Assembly (NCBI RefSeq): GCF_029931775.1
Contig: NC_079325.1
Coordinates: forward strand, 39,534,673-39,598,672
From: Euleptes europaea
Lineage: Eukaryota; Chordata; Lepidosauria; Squamata; Sphaerodactylidae
Length of the DNA stretch: 64,000 nucleotides
Reading direction: 5' to 3'
Below, in pieces: positions 1-10,240 of this stretch (positions are counted from its first letter, which is position 1; every line of letters starts with the position of its first letter). The notes below the pieces were generated by a model. That model saw nothing but the letters and a program-made list of their open reading frames with translations. It was not told the DNA's origin and did not search any database. Made by a program: the position numbers and the translations under genes.

Positions 1-390
1 CCAGAAGTAGAGCATTAGCTGATTACCATCATGGGTATAAAATGCATCAACTGCCCTTAATTAAGTACTTGTGGCATGCTTGTGGCTTAATGCTGTGCAC
101 CACACAGTTTTGGAAGAAGTGATATAGTCTCTGTGGGTATCAGGGCTGGATTACATTATCTAAAGACCTTACAGAGCAGGGCTGCCACGAAACTTACTCA
201 CTTTCCTACAAAGCAAGGGGAAGTCAATTGCTGTATGGCCTGTTCCAGTTAGCAGAGTGTAATTTGTGGCATTTGCAGCTGCACCTGTCTGGTCACACCA
301 TAGCCCTGTTCACAAGTTACAGTGTACGCACATTCAATCTGTGTACACACATGCAATTAAATGCGTGATACAAACTACATATTTATGCAG
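1..390. other. intergenic, nothing recognised
   Basis: No convincing coding region, repeat or RNA gene was recognised. The short open frames carry no family motif. Confidence 0.5.
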
Positions 391-491
391 GTACTAATCC
401 CTAGTTTTGGCTGCAAAGTAAGTGCATGTTGGCACTTTCTTACAAACCAATGTACTACATTCACTGTAGCATGTCAACGGAGTGCTCGACC

Positions 492-562
492 AGACATGAC
501 TGTGTCCCTGTGTCTTGCCATGGGGATACTGCCACCATTTTAAAGCTGGGATTCTTTCAAAA
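492..562 (+). repeat. copy of an unclassified interspersed repeat
   Basis: This stretch (AGACATGACTGTGTCCCTGT onward) is clearly similar to the reverse complement of 1134-1210. Both continue into a CATTTTAA(A/G)GCTG(A/G)GATTCTT tail. The family was not recognised. Confidence 0.5.
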
Positions 563-852
563 ATGCTGTGGGGGCCTGATCCTGGAAGCCAACCTGACAG
601 CACCCTGGCTGGGTGGAGGCCCAGGTACTCTACCCCCGGGCGAGGAGGCTTGAAAAGGGTGTGGGCGTGGCGACAGCACCCCAAGCGGCAGTGGAAGTGA
701 GAGACGGTGCTTGCCAGGGAATAGAGACGCTCCAATCTCTGCCCCGGCTGCTCCCTCATTGCCCAGCAAGCAATTCCCTCATCTTCACTGCCAGCAGGAC
801 TCCTGTCTCCACCAATCCCAGCCTCCTCCACACACCCAGCCTGGGCCTCCAC

Positions 853-1114
853 TATGGTTGCCAACCTCCTGGGTTTACAACTGATCTCCAGGTGAGATCA
901 ACTCATTCCCAGCTCTGGCATGGGAATTTCCAGGAGATTTTGGAGGTGGAGCCCGGGGAAGGCTGGGTTTGTGGAGGAGAGGTACCTCAACAGGTTATAA
1001 TACCCTAGAGTCCACCTTTCGAAGATGCCTTTTTCTCCAGGAGAACTAATCTGTGTAGTCTCGAGATCAGTTGAGATTCTGGGAGATCTCCAGCCCCACT
1101 TGGGGGCAACCGTG
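853..1114 (+). mobile_element. hAT-like MITE, GGTTGCCA-ended family, diverged
   Basis: It holds the family's internal blocks in order: GAGATTTTGGAGGTGGAGCC, a GTCCACC block, TTTTCTCCAGG and GGGAGATCTCCAG. A TTGGGGGCAACC end closes it. The first 50 bases resemble an inverted end of a related copy, so this may be a composite. It is old and diverged from the copies with clean target duplications further along. Confidence 0.7.
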
Positions 1115-1133
1115 GCTACTACAGAGTTGTTGT

Positions 1134-1210
1134 TTTTTAAGAATCTCAGCCTTAAAATGACAGCAGCATCCCTGTGGCAGACACAGGGATGCTGTCATGT
1201 CTAGCTGAGT
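1134..1210 (-). repeat. inverted copy of the 492-562 repeat
   Basis: Read on the minus strand it matches 492-562: GACATGACAGCATCCCTGTG, then the CATTTTAAGGCTGAGATTCTT tail. Inside it GCATCCCTGTG also forms a short inverted repeat. Confidence 0.5.
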
Positions 1211-1703
1211 CCAGAGCTCCTTTGTAATAGGGTACAGGAGACATCTACTACAAAAAGACATATGAATCATGTCCAGTACACAGGCCACCTATATAAATTG
1301 TGGTTTCCCTCCCCGCCTTTTAAAATATACTCAAGAATTGACTAAGGATCAGACCATCATCACTGCCACACTTGTATATATTTTAAAGAGTAAAGTCCTT
1401 TTGGAAAGGTTGCATTTTATTTATTCCAAAAATAGAAGTTCTTACAATCAGGCCTACACCATGAATACCACTTATTTGCCAGCAGCGCCACCTGGAGGCA
1501 CAGTCAAGTGTCTTCACAATTTGGATGAAGATTTCACATTGGAGTTAACAGCAAAGGTGTAATTTTTTCTTTCTTTTTACACTCCCAGTTCATTTTAATG
1601 TAATTTTATTAGCACAGCCACAACAGACGCTTGAAGGCACTGCTAAGTGAGAACTTCCCTGGGCCCCATAAAATGAGCCCAATTTATAGAGCAGGCAGGT
1701 AGG

Positions 1704-1753
1704 GTGAAAGTTAAGGCATGTTGAAAGTTAAGGCATGTTGAAAGTTAAGGCAT
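1704..1753 (+). repeat. 17-bp tandem repeat, about 3 copies
   Basis: The unit TTAAGGCATGTTGAAAG recurs head to tail nearly three times without mismatch, so it is recent. The flanking stretch 1290-2071 shows no gene. Confidence 0.8.
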
Positions 1754-2071
1754 ACATCTGTACAGTCGCAAAACCTGTTGTATTCTGCAGGGCTTAATGG
1801 AGTCCAGATATGCAAATAAAGGATTCATCCAAGTATCACCTACCAATTGGCATTTGTAATTTTATTGCCACTTTTAATGTTTCACCAATACCAATTTATT
1901 AATCGTTTTATTACATGTATTTGAATACTCTATAACAATAGCAATTATATCATCACATTTTATTTAGCCTTTGCATGTTCTTATTACAAGACCCTTTTCA
2001 AGGCACTGTAACCTGATGGTTAGTGTAGCCCAATGAGCTGTGAAATGCTAGAGTTTGGAGCTTTTCTATTC

Positions 2072-2083
2072 GGGGGGGGGGGG
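2072..2083 (+). repeat. poly-G run
   Basis: Twelve consecutive G residues. Length is prone to sequencing error. Confidence 0.8.
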
Positions 2084-2116
2084 AATCACTAAACAGAACG
2101 ATGGTAGAGAATGAGG

Positions 2117-2449
2117 CCTTTTATGCAGGGACGTTTACCCGTAGTCACCACCGCTGACTGCTTTCTTTTGATTATGCGTGCCTTATCATAGAAGCATAGA
2201 GCTGGAAGGGACCACCAGGGTCATCTAGTCCAAGCCCCCTGCACAACGCAGGAATTATCCGCCTGTCAGAGGTTGCTTTGCTCGCCTGCATTTTCCAGAT
2301 TCTGGCCAAAACAGCAACTGGAAAACATGGGCAAAGCATGCTGGGAGAGCGAGGCAACCTCTGACAGGCAGCTAAGGCATGCATAATCAAAAGGAAGCCC
2401 CGAAGCAGTCAGCGGGGGTGACCACAGGGAAACGTCCCTGCATAAAAGT
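2117..2449. mobile_element. palindromic MITE (CCTTTTATGCA-ended) with a CR1 inside
   Basis: The two halves are long inverted repeats. The left half begins CCTTTTATGCAGGGACGTTT and runs through TTTTGATTATGC and GCCTGTCAGAGGTTGC. The right half is its reverse complement, ending AAACGTCCCTGCATAAAAG. A CR1 3' fragment interrupts the left arm. No clean target duplication is visible. A second copy of this family is split at 6517-7821. Confidence 0.75.
2186..2256 (-). mobile_element. CR1 LINE 3'-end fragment inside a MITE
   Basis: It shows the CR1 3' terminus read in reverse (ATAGAAGCATAGAGCTGGAA, then GTCATCTAGTCCAA and CTGCACAACGCAGGA). It splits the left arm of the surrounding palindromic MITE, so the CR1 arrived later. 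Confidence 0.8.
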
Positions 2450-2869
2450 CCTGAGAGGAATAGCACTGACAGATATATTTCCCCCCTCCATGTCTCATAA
2501 TAACAGAACTTTAGGGGCCCCCAAAGACATTGATTGTTAATTATTTAAAGACAGATAAAAGAAATTAGTTCCCTTATACAATATACACTTAGCTAATACA
2601 TCACACAATTTATTTGAGCCAGTGTAGTGTATCATTCAGATAGCAAGACTCAGGGCCAAACTACACACATGATGCTGGGGATCTCAGGGGTGGCTGCATA
2701 TGTGTGGGGAGATCAGGGCTGTAGCACTAGGGAAAGCGAGAATAACTAAGTCAGGAACAAAGAATTAGCCCCCACACTCTAACAAGCCTACCCTGATCAT
2801 TATTGCCACCAGCTGCTGCTGTTTGCAGCTCTGGAGATCCTCTTAGATTCCTTGGGTCTCATTATACAT

Positions 2870-3040
2870 TTGGCTCTATAAGACCTGAGTTCAAATCCTC
2901 ACTCAGCTATGAAAGTTCACTGGGCAATCTTGGTCCAGCCATTTTATGAAACTCAAACTTACCTCACAGGGGGTGTTGTGATACTCATGCACACAACCCT
3001 AAGTTCCTTGGAAGAAGGATGAGAAATAAAAATGTAATAA
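2870..3040 (+). mobile_element. tRNA-derived SINE, diverged
   Basis: A B-box-like GAGTTCAAATCC is followed by the body seen in other copies here: GCTATGAAAGTTCACTGGGC, then TTACCTCACAGGG and TTGTGATA, ending in an ATAAAAATGTAATAAAAA tail. The same family occurs at 24940, 28700, 50585 and 51727. Confidence 0.65.
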
Positions 3041-3044
3041 AAAT

Positions 3045-3305
3045 AACAGTTAAGGTATTCACTACCACAAGATGTAGTAATAATCACCATCTGTAGATAG
3101 CTTAAATAAAAGGGATCAAGTTATGCAATGGTAGTGAGCATCAATGGCTAAATGCATCTCTGAATATAAGATGCTACAGGTAACCCATAGGGAGGGCTGT
3201 TTGAACGCCGTTTTTAAGGAGCCATCTGGCGGTCCACTGTTGGAAAATAAATGCTAGTCTAGATGGATTTTGGTCTAATTCTACAATCCTCTTGCTGGGT
3301 TATGA
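3045..3305 (+). mobile_element. L2/CR1-like LINE 3' fragment
   Basis: The order of blocks (ATTCACTACCACAAGATGTA, ATCAATGGCTA, AGATGCTACAGG, AAATGCTAGTCTAGATGGA, TTGGTCTAATTC) matches the 3' part of the LINE also seen at 22641 and 37690. It is non-coding and diverged. Confidence 0.65.
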
Positions 3306-3470
3306 AAACTGGATCCCTCTTTATTCTTCCCCACTTCCTGCTATGTGCCGCACAGCAGAGAAGCAATGAAGCTTTCTGTTATTTTTTCTCGTTCTGTTTT
3401 GTTTGAGGAAGCAATCTAATCTGTGGGATTATCTATTCTATTTACAGGAAACCAAACCATGAGTTGGATG

Positions 3471-3490
3471 CCACACACACACACACACAC
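3471..3490 (+). repeat. (CA)n microsatellite
   Basis: Ten uninterrupted CA units. Confidence 0.85.
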
Positions 3491-3900
3491 ATAAATCAAT
3501 GAAAAAGCCTGTATGTCTGAAATGCAGCAGCAAGGAGGAGTTGCAAACGTGTGTAATATTGGGCTGCGATATTTTTAGATGTCCTGGATTTGATACGACT
3601 TTGTTCTTTTTAATATGTTGTAAACCTTTTATTTGAATAGAGCTACTTCTGAGTAATTAAAAATATCCCGAGCTACTAAAACAGATATCGTTCCCTGTTA
3701 ACATATGAAAATTTCTCCCCCTCCTTACACATCACCAACGTTTGCTCTATACTGGAAATGAAGCTAAGCAGCACAGAGAAATATCCTATGAAATAAAAGC
3801 TCCAAGTAAACCACTGGCTCCCAAGAGGAGGAACCAATACCCCCCCCCCCAACAAACTGTCCTTTCTACATTGTAGAGCACTGACATACCCCCCTTCCCT

Positions 3901-4098
3901 AGGGTTGCCAACCTCCAGGTACTAGCTGGAGATCTCCTATTACAACTGATCTCCAGCCAACAGAGATCTGTTCACCTGGAGAAAATGGCCGCTTTGGCCA
4001 TTGGATGGCATTGAAGTCCTTCCCCTCCCCAAACCTGCCCTCCTCAGGCTCCGCCCCCAAAACTTCCCACAGGTTGCGAAGAGGGACCTGGAAACACG
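3901..4098 (-). mobile_element. hAT-like MITE, minus orientation
   Basis: It starts GGGTTGCCAACCTCCAGGTA and carries the internal blocks CTGGAGATCTCC, GAGAAAATGGCCGCTTTGGC and CTCAGGCTCCGCCCCCAAAA. The far end GAGGGACCTGG has lost its clean GGCAACCCTA terminus. Confidence 0.8.
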
Positions 4099-4145
4099 GC
4101 CCCTCCCACAATTTTGATTTTGCACTCAAGCAATGGAGCCTCATG

Positions 4146-4364
4146 TAGGGTTGCCAACTCTGGGGAGGGAAATACCTGGAGATTTTGGGGGTGGAGCTTG
4201 GGGAGGGCAGGTTTTGGGGAAGGGAGGGCCCTCAGCAGGGTATAGTGCCATAGAGTCCACCCTCCAAAGCAGCCCTTTTCTCCAGGGGAACTGATCTTGA
4301 TTGTCTGGAGGTCAATTGTAATAGTGGGAGATCTCCAGGTACCACCTGGAGGTTGGCAACTCTT
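4146..4364 (+). mobile_element. hAT-like MITE with 8-bp target duplication
   Basis: The element runs from TAGGGTTGCCAACTC to GAGGTTGGCAACTCTT. It is flanked by a perfect 8-bp duplication GCCTCATG (4138-4145 and 4365-4372). An 8-bp duplication with short inverted ends is the hAT signature. The 219-bp body has no coding capacity. Confidence 0.88.
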
Positions 4365-4789
4365 GCCTCATGGCACTTGCAGGAGCTGACTAAACTCCTT
4401 CCTCCTGCCTGCTTGAGGAAACTCTCCCCATTCCCTCTCACTATTGCCTTGACCACTTTCAGCACAGAAAGGGCAAAGAAAGCGCTGTTTCCCAGGTCTT
4501 TGAGCCACAGAAGAGCATGCTCCTTCATGATCTTTGCTCCCGGGTCTTCTAGAGGTGCATAAGCTACCCTTTAGCAGCTGGCAAGCTCAAGAGCTAGCTG
4601 TTGAAGACCCCCGATATAAAGGTTTTAACTAAGTTATATAAATAAATATTGCAATTGCTGAATAGTGCACAAGAGGGAATTAACAGGAACAAAATAATTT
4701 TCTCCAGTTACTAGAATCCAGGGTCACCTAATTAAATTGACTTGGGAGCTGATCAAGGCAAATACATGGAAGCTATGCAACACATACCT

Positions 4790-4985
4790 ACCTGAGGAAC
4801 TCACTGCCACAAGAAGCGACAGCAGCTTCTAGTTCAGAGAGCTTTAAAGGACAAATTCATGGAAGACAGGCCTATAGCATCTCTACTAGCAACAATAGCT
4901 AAAAAATGGAACCTCCACATTCAAAGGAGGTTTGAATAATCTCTGATTACAAGGTTTGGGGGAGGGGTAAGGAAGATAGGATGGT
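4790..4985 (+). mobile_element. L2/CR1-like LINE fragment
   Basis: Blocks GAACTCACTGCCACAAGAAG, ACAAATTCATGGAAGACAGG and GAACCTCCACATTCAAAGGA are those of the L2-like 3' region found elsewhere in the window. Confidence 0.6.
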
Positions 4986-5189
4986 TCTCTCCATCCTGCC
5001 TGTGCCAGCTTCCCAGAAGCCACTGTTATGCAACCTCAGAATTACGCAACCTCAGAATTATGCAACCCTGTTGCATCTCAGCGCAAATCCTTGCTCGGGG
5101 CTAACTTCTTGCCAAAAGGAGGAAAATTACTCAGCAATTCAGGAGTTTACTGCTGTGAGGATTTACTAAGGCCCAAGACACAGCTGCGT

Positions 5190-5487
5190 TTAAGGGTAAA
5201 GGTCCCCTGTGCAAGCACCGGGTCATTCCTGACCCATGGGGTGACGTCACATCCTGACATTTACGAGGCAGACTTTGTTTTACGGGGTTTGCCGTTGCCT
5301 TCCCCAGTCATCCTCCCATTACCCCCAGCAAGCTGGGGACTCATTTGACCGACCTCGGAAGGATGGAAGGCTGAGTCAACCTTGAGCCGGCTACCTGAAA
5401 CCAACTTCCTTCGGGATCGAACTCAGGTCATGAGCAGAGCTTGGACTGCAGTACTGCAGCTTACCACTCTGTACCACGGGGCTCCTA
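5190..5487 (-). mobile_element. tRNA-derived SINE (GTCC-tail family), near full length
   Basis: On the minus strand it reads as a tRNA-like head with an A box (GTGGTACAGAGTGGTAAGCTG) and a B box (GAGTTCGATCCCGA-like). An AGGTTGACTCAGCCTTCCAT body follows, and the element ends at CAGGGGACCTTTACC. Copies at 17695 and 37180 share the whole plan. RNA polymerase III promoter boxes are visible, but it is a repeat and not a tRNA gene. Confidence 0.85.
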
Positions 5488-5654
5488 GCTGCTTTTAACA
5501 GGAGGGCAAAAGTGTTTTTTTTTCTTTCTTCAATTCATGTAGGCTGTTGGTGACCATGAACAGAATGAGGTGAAGGTGCATTTTGTTATTATAATTGGGG
5601 CTTTATGGTTTTTACTTACTCCAAGTCCTTTGGATATGGCAGGTTATCAATCAG

Positions 5655-5855
5655 TACGGTTGCCAACCTCCAGGTAGTAGCTGGAGATCTCCTGCTGTTA
5701 CAACTGATCTCCAGCCGACATAGATCAGTTCCCCTGGACAAAGCGGCTGCTTTGGCAATTGGACTCTATGGTCCCTCCCCTTCACAAACCCCGCCCTCCT
5801 CAGGCTCTGCCCAAAAAACCTCCCACTGGTGGCGAAGAGGGACCTGGCAACCCTA
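5655..5855 (-). mobile_element. hAT-like MITE with 8-bp target duplication
   Basis: The ends are TACGGTTGCCAACCTCC and GGACCTGGCAACCCTA. A perfect 8-bp duplication TCAATCAG lies at 5647-5654 and 5856-5863. Confidence 0.9.
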
Positions 5856-5869
5856 TCAATCAGATTAAA

Positions 5870-6515
5870 ATAAATAGATAGTATTTGTGCATGCAAACAT
5901 AGCCATACACTTACTGGTATACCAAGCAGCAGAGCATGTCAAGCTACTGCCAAGAACAGCTGTGTGGCTATTATTACTGCTGATATTTTTCTGGGTCAGG
6001 AGCAAGCCGAACCAGTCAGACCTCATTCCTGAATGGAAATGCTTTGCCCACTAAAAGCTGAAGGTAGTAGTCTCCTGCCCCATAATTCCTCTATCCATTG
6101 CTGGCAAGGCCCCATAGCATTGAGGCACAAAGGTAGTTTTAGTTTCCTCTAAGAAAGACATCCATTGTATCTCCAAGGATGGGATATCATAGAGCAGATA
6201 GTAAATAAAATGTATATATGAAGAACAGCATGGAATTCTAAGGCAATGTTATTTAGATATTTTCCACTGGAAGGGGCACCCATCGGGGCTGTTTTCACAT
6301 ATTTGTTCTGACTGAATTCCATTGAATTGTCACCTCCAGTTTCAAAAATTTTATTTCTTGACCTCTAAAGTGTTGGTAATTCTTCCTCACTTTATGTCAC
6401 CAATAGATCATAAGAAATGTTCCATTCACTTCCTCATCCATTTAATCCCCCCCCCCCAGTACTGAAGAGCCCTAAACACAAGGCTGACTCTTGCAGAATG
6501 CTGCTGAATCTCTGT
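5870..6515. other. intergenic, nothing recognised
   Basis: Unique-looking AT-rich sequence. No gene or clear repeat was seen. Confidence 0.4.
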
Positions 6516-7188
6516 AGCCTTTTATGCATTGCTGTTTCCCTCACAGTCTCCCACCACCACACTACTTCGGGGCTTTGCTTTGATTATGCATGCATTTTCC
6601 GACTGTCAGAGGTCGCTGCGCTAGGGTTGCCAGCTCCGGGTTGGGAAATACCTGAAGATTTTGGGGGCGGAGCCTGAGGAGGGGAGGGTTTGGAGAGGGG
6701 AGGGACTTCAATGCCATAGAGTCCAATTGTCAAAGCGGCCGTTTTCTCCAGGTGAACTGATCTCTATCGGCTGGAGATCAGTTGTAGTAGCAGATCTCCA
6801 GCTACCACCTGGAGCTTAGCAATCTTAACTATATAACCTGTGCCAGTATTAAGAATACTTTATAGAAGAGGCAGCACGAAGGCTCATAAATCAACAATCC
6901 ATAACAGGAAAATATACACTTAGAATCTTTTATTTCTAGGCAAATTCAGCATTACTCCATGCTGTTGCCTGAACACAATTAAACACAATAGCAAAATTCC
7001 GCTAACTACCTAAGACAACCTAACAACACAAAACATACAAGGGAAAAGAATTGCAATTCAACAACGACGCGAGAAAGTCCAAGTCATAGACAAGCAACTG
7101 CGTCTGCACCCATTCTTAACCACGAAGGTTCCAAATGGTGCCCTCCTGAAGCTAAACATGTGCGTCTATTAGTCCTAGACTGTAAAGT

Positions 7189-7205
7189 GGGTTAGGGTTA
7201 GGGGG
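7189..7205 (+). repeat. short telomere-like (TTAGGG)2 tract
   Basis: GGGTTAGGGTTAGGGGG sits in the loop of the inner hairpin of the palindromic element. With only two full units it may be chance. Confidence 0.6.
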
Positions 7206-7315
7206 TGCGCACTTTACAGTCTAATAATAAACGCACATGTTTCGCTTCAGGAGGCATCCGACAGCATGTAGTAAATGTGAAATTGACATGCATTAGGAGC
7301 TGATAAACTTTGAAT

Positions 7316-7363
7316 GAGCTGACAAAGCGTAGCGAAACGTGCTGCAGCTGGCTACATGTTCTC
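7316..7363 (+). ncRNA. degenerate hammerhead-like motif
   Basis: GAG-CTGACAA-AGCGTAGC-GAAA is followed by ACGTG, which can pair with CATGT 13 nt later. CTC then pairs with the opening GAG. The layout is that of a type-I hammerhead, but the core departs from CUGANGA, so activity is doubtful. I rate it through its likeness to the cleaner motif at 13617-13656. Confidence 0.35.
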
Positions 7364-8039
7364 TTTGTGTTGTATTGTTTTGCCTTGGGGCTCTCCCCTG
7401 GACCTTTTTGTACCCTAGGAGGAATTGGACCTTTGGGCACCATTTGGAACCTTCATGGTCAAGAACGGGTGCAGACGCGGTTGCTTGTCTATGACTTGGA
7501 CTTTCTCGCGTCATTGCTGAATTGCAATTCTTTTCCTTTGTATGTTTTGTGTTGTTAGGCTGTCTTAGGTAGTTAGGGGAATTTTGCTATTTTGTGATTG
7601 TGTTTAATTGTGTTCAGGCAACAGCATGGCGTAATGCTGGATTTGTCTAGAAATAAAATATTCTAAGTGTATATTTTCCTATTATGGATTGTTGATTTAT
7701 GAGCCTTTGTTCCACCACCTGGAGCTTGGCAACCCTACACCACATGATCAAAACAAAACCCTGAAGTAGTGTGTGTGGGGGGGAGAGATGGCCACAAGGC
7801 AGACAGCCATCCTTAAAAGGCCTATCTGATGGGAGCACTAGTGTCAACTTCTAATCTTTACAATCACAGCAGAGAAAGATGCTCTCACAAGATAATTTCA
7901 ACACCATTTTGTTTTCTAATGGTGTTTTCTCATGGTTTGCTAGCTGGACTAAAAACAATCAACTGCCCCCCATGGCTTTGTGGACAGAGTGTACTGAATC
8001 AGATTGACTAATGCCCAAAAACACTCTACTGCCCAGAAG

Positions 8040-8269
8040 TAGAGTTGCCAACTTTTTAAATTAGTCCCACTCTTATGCTTTTAACAACCACATCACAAAC
8101 AGGAATTAAACAGGTAAAGTTTTTCCCTGGCATACAAAACTCTTCACTTGCTCAGTTTCCTCATGCTAGGCTGCTATTAAAGGTACAAGAGCAGGGCTAA
8201 TTTTAAAAAGCTGAAACCTTATCTAGAAGATACCCTAAGCAGAAAACGAGTTCATGCAAACAACATAAG
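8040..8269. other. probable diverged repeat, unclassified
   Basis: It opens AGAGTTGCCAACTTTTTAAA, a start echoed near 9228 and 10097. No boundary or coding region was resolved. Confidence 0.3.
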
Positions 8270-8380
8270 AATTATAGAATCATAGAGTTGGAAGGGACCA
8301 CCAAAGTCATCTAGTCCAACCCCCATGCACGATGCAGGAAATTCCAAACTACCTCTCCCCACGCCCCCAGTGACCTCATT
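8270..8380 (-). mobile_element. CR1 LINE 3' end
   Basis: AGAATCATAGAGTTGGAAGG, then GTCATCTAGTCCAACCCCC and GCACGATGCAGGAA, is the reversed CR1 3' terminus. Confidence 0.85.
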
Positions 8381-8462
8381 CCCATGAGCTTTAACAGCAT
8401 GTGCTGCTAGAGAATTCTAAAAAATTAAGTTCAACTAAGTTCTGACAAATTAAGTTCAATTA

Positions 8463-8630
8463 AGGTTGCCAACTGGTCAGGAAAAAATGCCCTGTCCCTT
8501 TAATAGATGTTTAATAAGTGGAGATGGGCATTTGAAACTTTTCATGACATGAAGCTAAATAACATTACCCAATAATTGCTTGCAGATCAAACGGATATTA
8601 AAGAGCCAGCTAGTTTATGTTGGCAACCAT
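8463..8630. mobile_element. small inverted-terminal element, unclassified
   Basis: It begins GGTTGCCAACTGGTCAGG and ends TTATGTTGGCAACC, an imperfect terminal inverted repeat. Internal pieces such as TTGCAGATCAAACGG and TATTAAAGAG recur near 8893-8925, so this is a repeat. It is probably another hAT-type MITE, but no target duplication was found. Confidence 0.45.
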
Positions 8631-9379
8631 ACGTTCAACATGCAAATCAAACAAAGCATGTGTTTCTCCTTCAGAAGGCATACATGTGAATATTCTGCCA
8701 TCTGTTTCCAGAGATATAAGATTTTTTATATTGTAACCAAGTGGCAAAGCCCTCAGGTTTCCAGAGAGACACAGAGAGAGAAATGCAGCTGTCTGGTAGG
8801 TCAGCAATTTCCGGTATGTATATACAAGTTTTCCTTCCCCAATCCTTAAACTGTGCATCTTTATGCTGAAAAAGCTCACTCTATTGTTTTTTGCAGATCA
8901 AACTGCTCTTAAAGACATAGCAAAAGTCCACTGTTATTTTTTTGGTCAGTGGCAATGTTTTTCCGTACACAGGTGAACTACTCTCTCACTTTTCCTGCCA
9001 GTGAAAAAAGTGACAACTCAAACCAAAAGGCTACTTAATCCTTCCCTAGTTACCAATGTTTATCCAGCAAAGATTCCTGGTGCCCTTTTGGTTGACGTGC
9101 AGAAAAAACTCTTTTATTCTCTATACCAGGAAAAAGTTCTGCTTGTTAAAACATTTGCATATCAGACAGCAGCTAAAGGCACTCCAATCCTGCCCGGGGG
9201 TTTACAAAAAATTAGCCCCTCTTATAGGGTTACCAACTTTTCACCAGCCCCAGCTGCAGTTTCCTATCTTCTTGAACTACATACATTTAGCAGATATTAA
9301 TGCATGTGGTAAAAGCCTCGACCCTAATGATTTTTTGCAGAGAAGTATGAAATTACAGGCTCAGGAGGAAGCCACACTT

Positions 9380-10240
9380 TCTTTTCCCCCTGGTCAGCGG
9401 GGGCGAACTAACAGCCCTGCCAACACCCTTCCCCAAGAGGGTGGACTTCCCACCCATGCGCCCCACCCTGCAGACAGAGAGAGTCCCATTACCGAGAGTC
9501 AGGTCTTCGGTGTTTCAGCATCAGGGAACTTTCTTCCCTCCTCCAAATGAACAGGCCAACCCCATCTGGAGGCCAAAGGGCAGCATTTGTGAGAGGGGGC
9601 GGTTGGGTTGTGTGGGGCCCTCTCAGCCTCTGCTTATTGCAGCCTCTTGCGCAAAGGGGTTCTCGAGCTGCTTTGTGTGCGAGAGAGAGAAAATGGCCAA
9701 GATGGGAGTGGCCCCCGCACTGGCGTGCTTCCTTCTTACACCCGCATGGAGCCTTATCTCTGTCTTGCTCTGCAGCTGTGTTTGGCTGCTGGCTCCTAGC
9801 CTCCGGTACTGCAAAAAGGTCACACAACACACAAACATTTCGGCACACGGCCCATCGGCTGTGGTCAGACCACAAAGGAAATTCAGCTCAGGCAACAAGG
9901 CCGACTCAGGCCCCTATCACCACCCATTCCCATGAGGCGGAGGCTCAGGTCTCAGGGAGGGTAAGGCAAGCTGCAGGACTACAGCGCAGGCCCGTCTGTG
10001 CTTCCCGGTTCTCAGACTCGGCCCAAATCAAGGCTGGAAAGTTCAGGCAGGCTGTGGTTCCAACCGCCCGCCCTAAAACTTCAAGGTCTGTAGTGCCGGC
10101 CAACTTTTCCCCTCTTCCCCCACTAGCAGGGCCGCTGTGCCTTTAATCTTGCGAGGATCCATTGCAAGGCTTGGTGAAAATTTAGCGTACAATTTTGGGA
10201 GCGGCCAACATTTTTGTTTTATCGGAGATTGTTAGGATTC
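9380..10240. other. GC-rich stretch with overlapping open frames, no gene recognised
   Basis: Several frames stay open for 120-200 codons on both strands (for example 9547-10146 on the plus strand). This is what GC-rich, stop-poor DNA gives by chance, and none shows a recognisable domain. Pieces such as GGCCAACTTTTCCCC and GCTGTGCCTTTAAT resemble the element at 8463, so part is repeat. An untranslated exon or CpG-rich regulatory region is possible. Confidence 0.3.

Larger units (their letters stand above)
6818..7713. mobile_element. long palindromic, probable Penelope-like element
   Basis: The insert is flanked by the 14-bp duplication ACCACCTGGAGCTT (6804-6817 and 7714-7727). After an unpaired head of about 60 nt, arm 6879-7143 pairs with arm 7437-7708 at over 90% identity. 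A second hairpin lies inside (7144-7188 with 7209-7251). The rest of the loop (7252-7436) holds a hammerhead-like motif. It has no coding capacity. Duplications of 10-15 bp, inverted pieces and hammerhead motifs are known features of Penelope-like elements, so I infer a non-autonomous member. The structure itself is certain and the family assignment is not. Confidence 0.6.
6622..7737 (+). mobile_element. hAT-like MITE interrupted by a palindromic element
   Basis: It opens TAGGGTTGCCAGCTCCGGGT, keeps the internal blocks, and stops at CCACCTGGAGCTT (6817). The missing 3' end, CCACCTGGAGCTTGGCAACCCTA, resumes at 7714. The 14 bases before the break are repeated after it, so the intervening 896 bp are an insertion. 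No clear 8-bp duplication is left around the MITE. Confidence 0.75.
6517..7821. mobile_element. palindromic MITE split by a nested hAT-like MITE
   Basis: The left arm 6517-6621 (GCCTTTTATGCATTGCTGTT, CACACTACTTCGGGGCTT) has its inverted partner at 7738-7821 (CAAAACCCTGAAGTAGTGTG to CCTTAAAAGGC). It is a second copy of the family at 2117-2449. Everything between the arms is a later insertion. Confidence 0.65.

Noticed and set aside
9547-10146. 199-codon open frame on the plus strand
   Set aside because: It lies in GC-rich DNA where several other frames on both strands are equally open. No domain, splice site or good start context.
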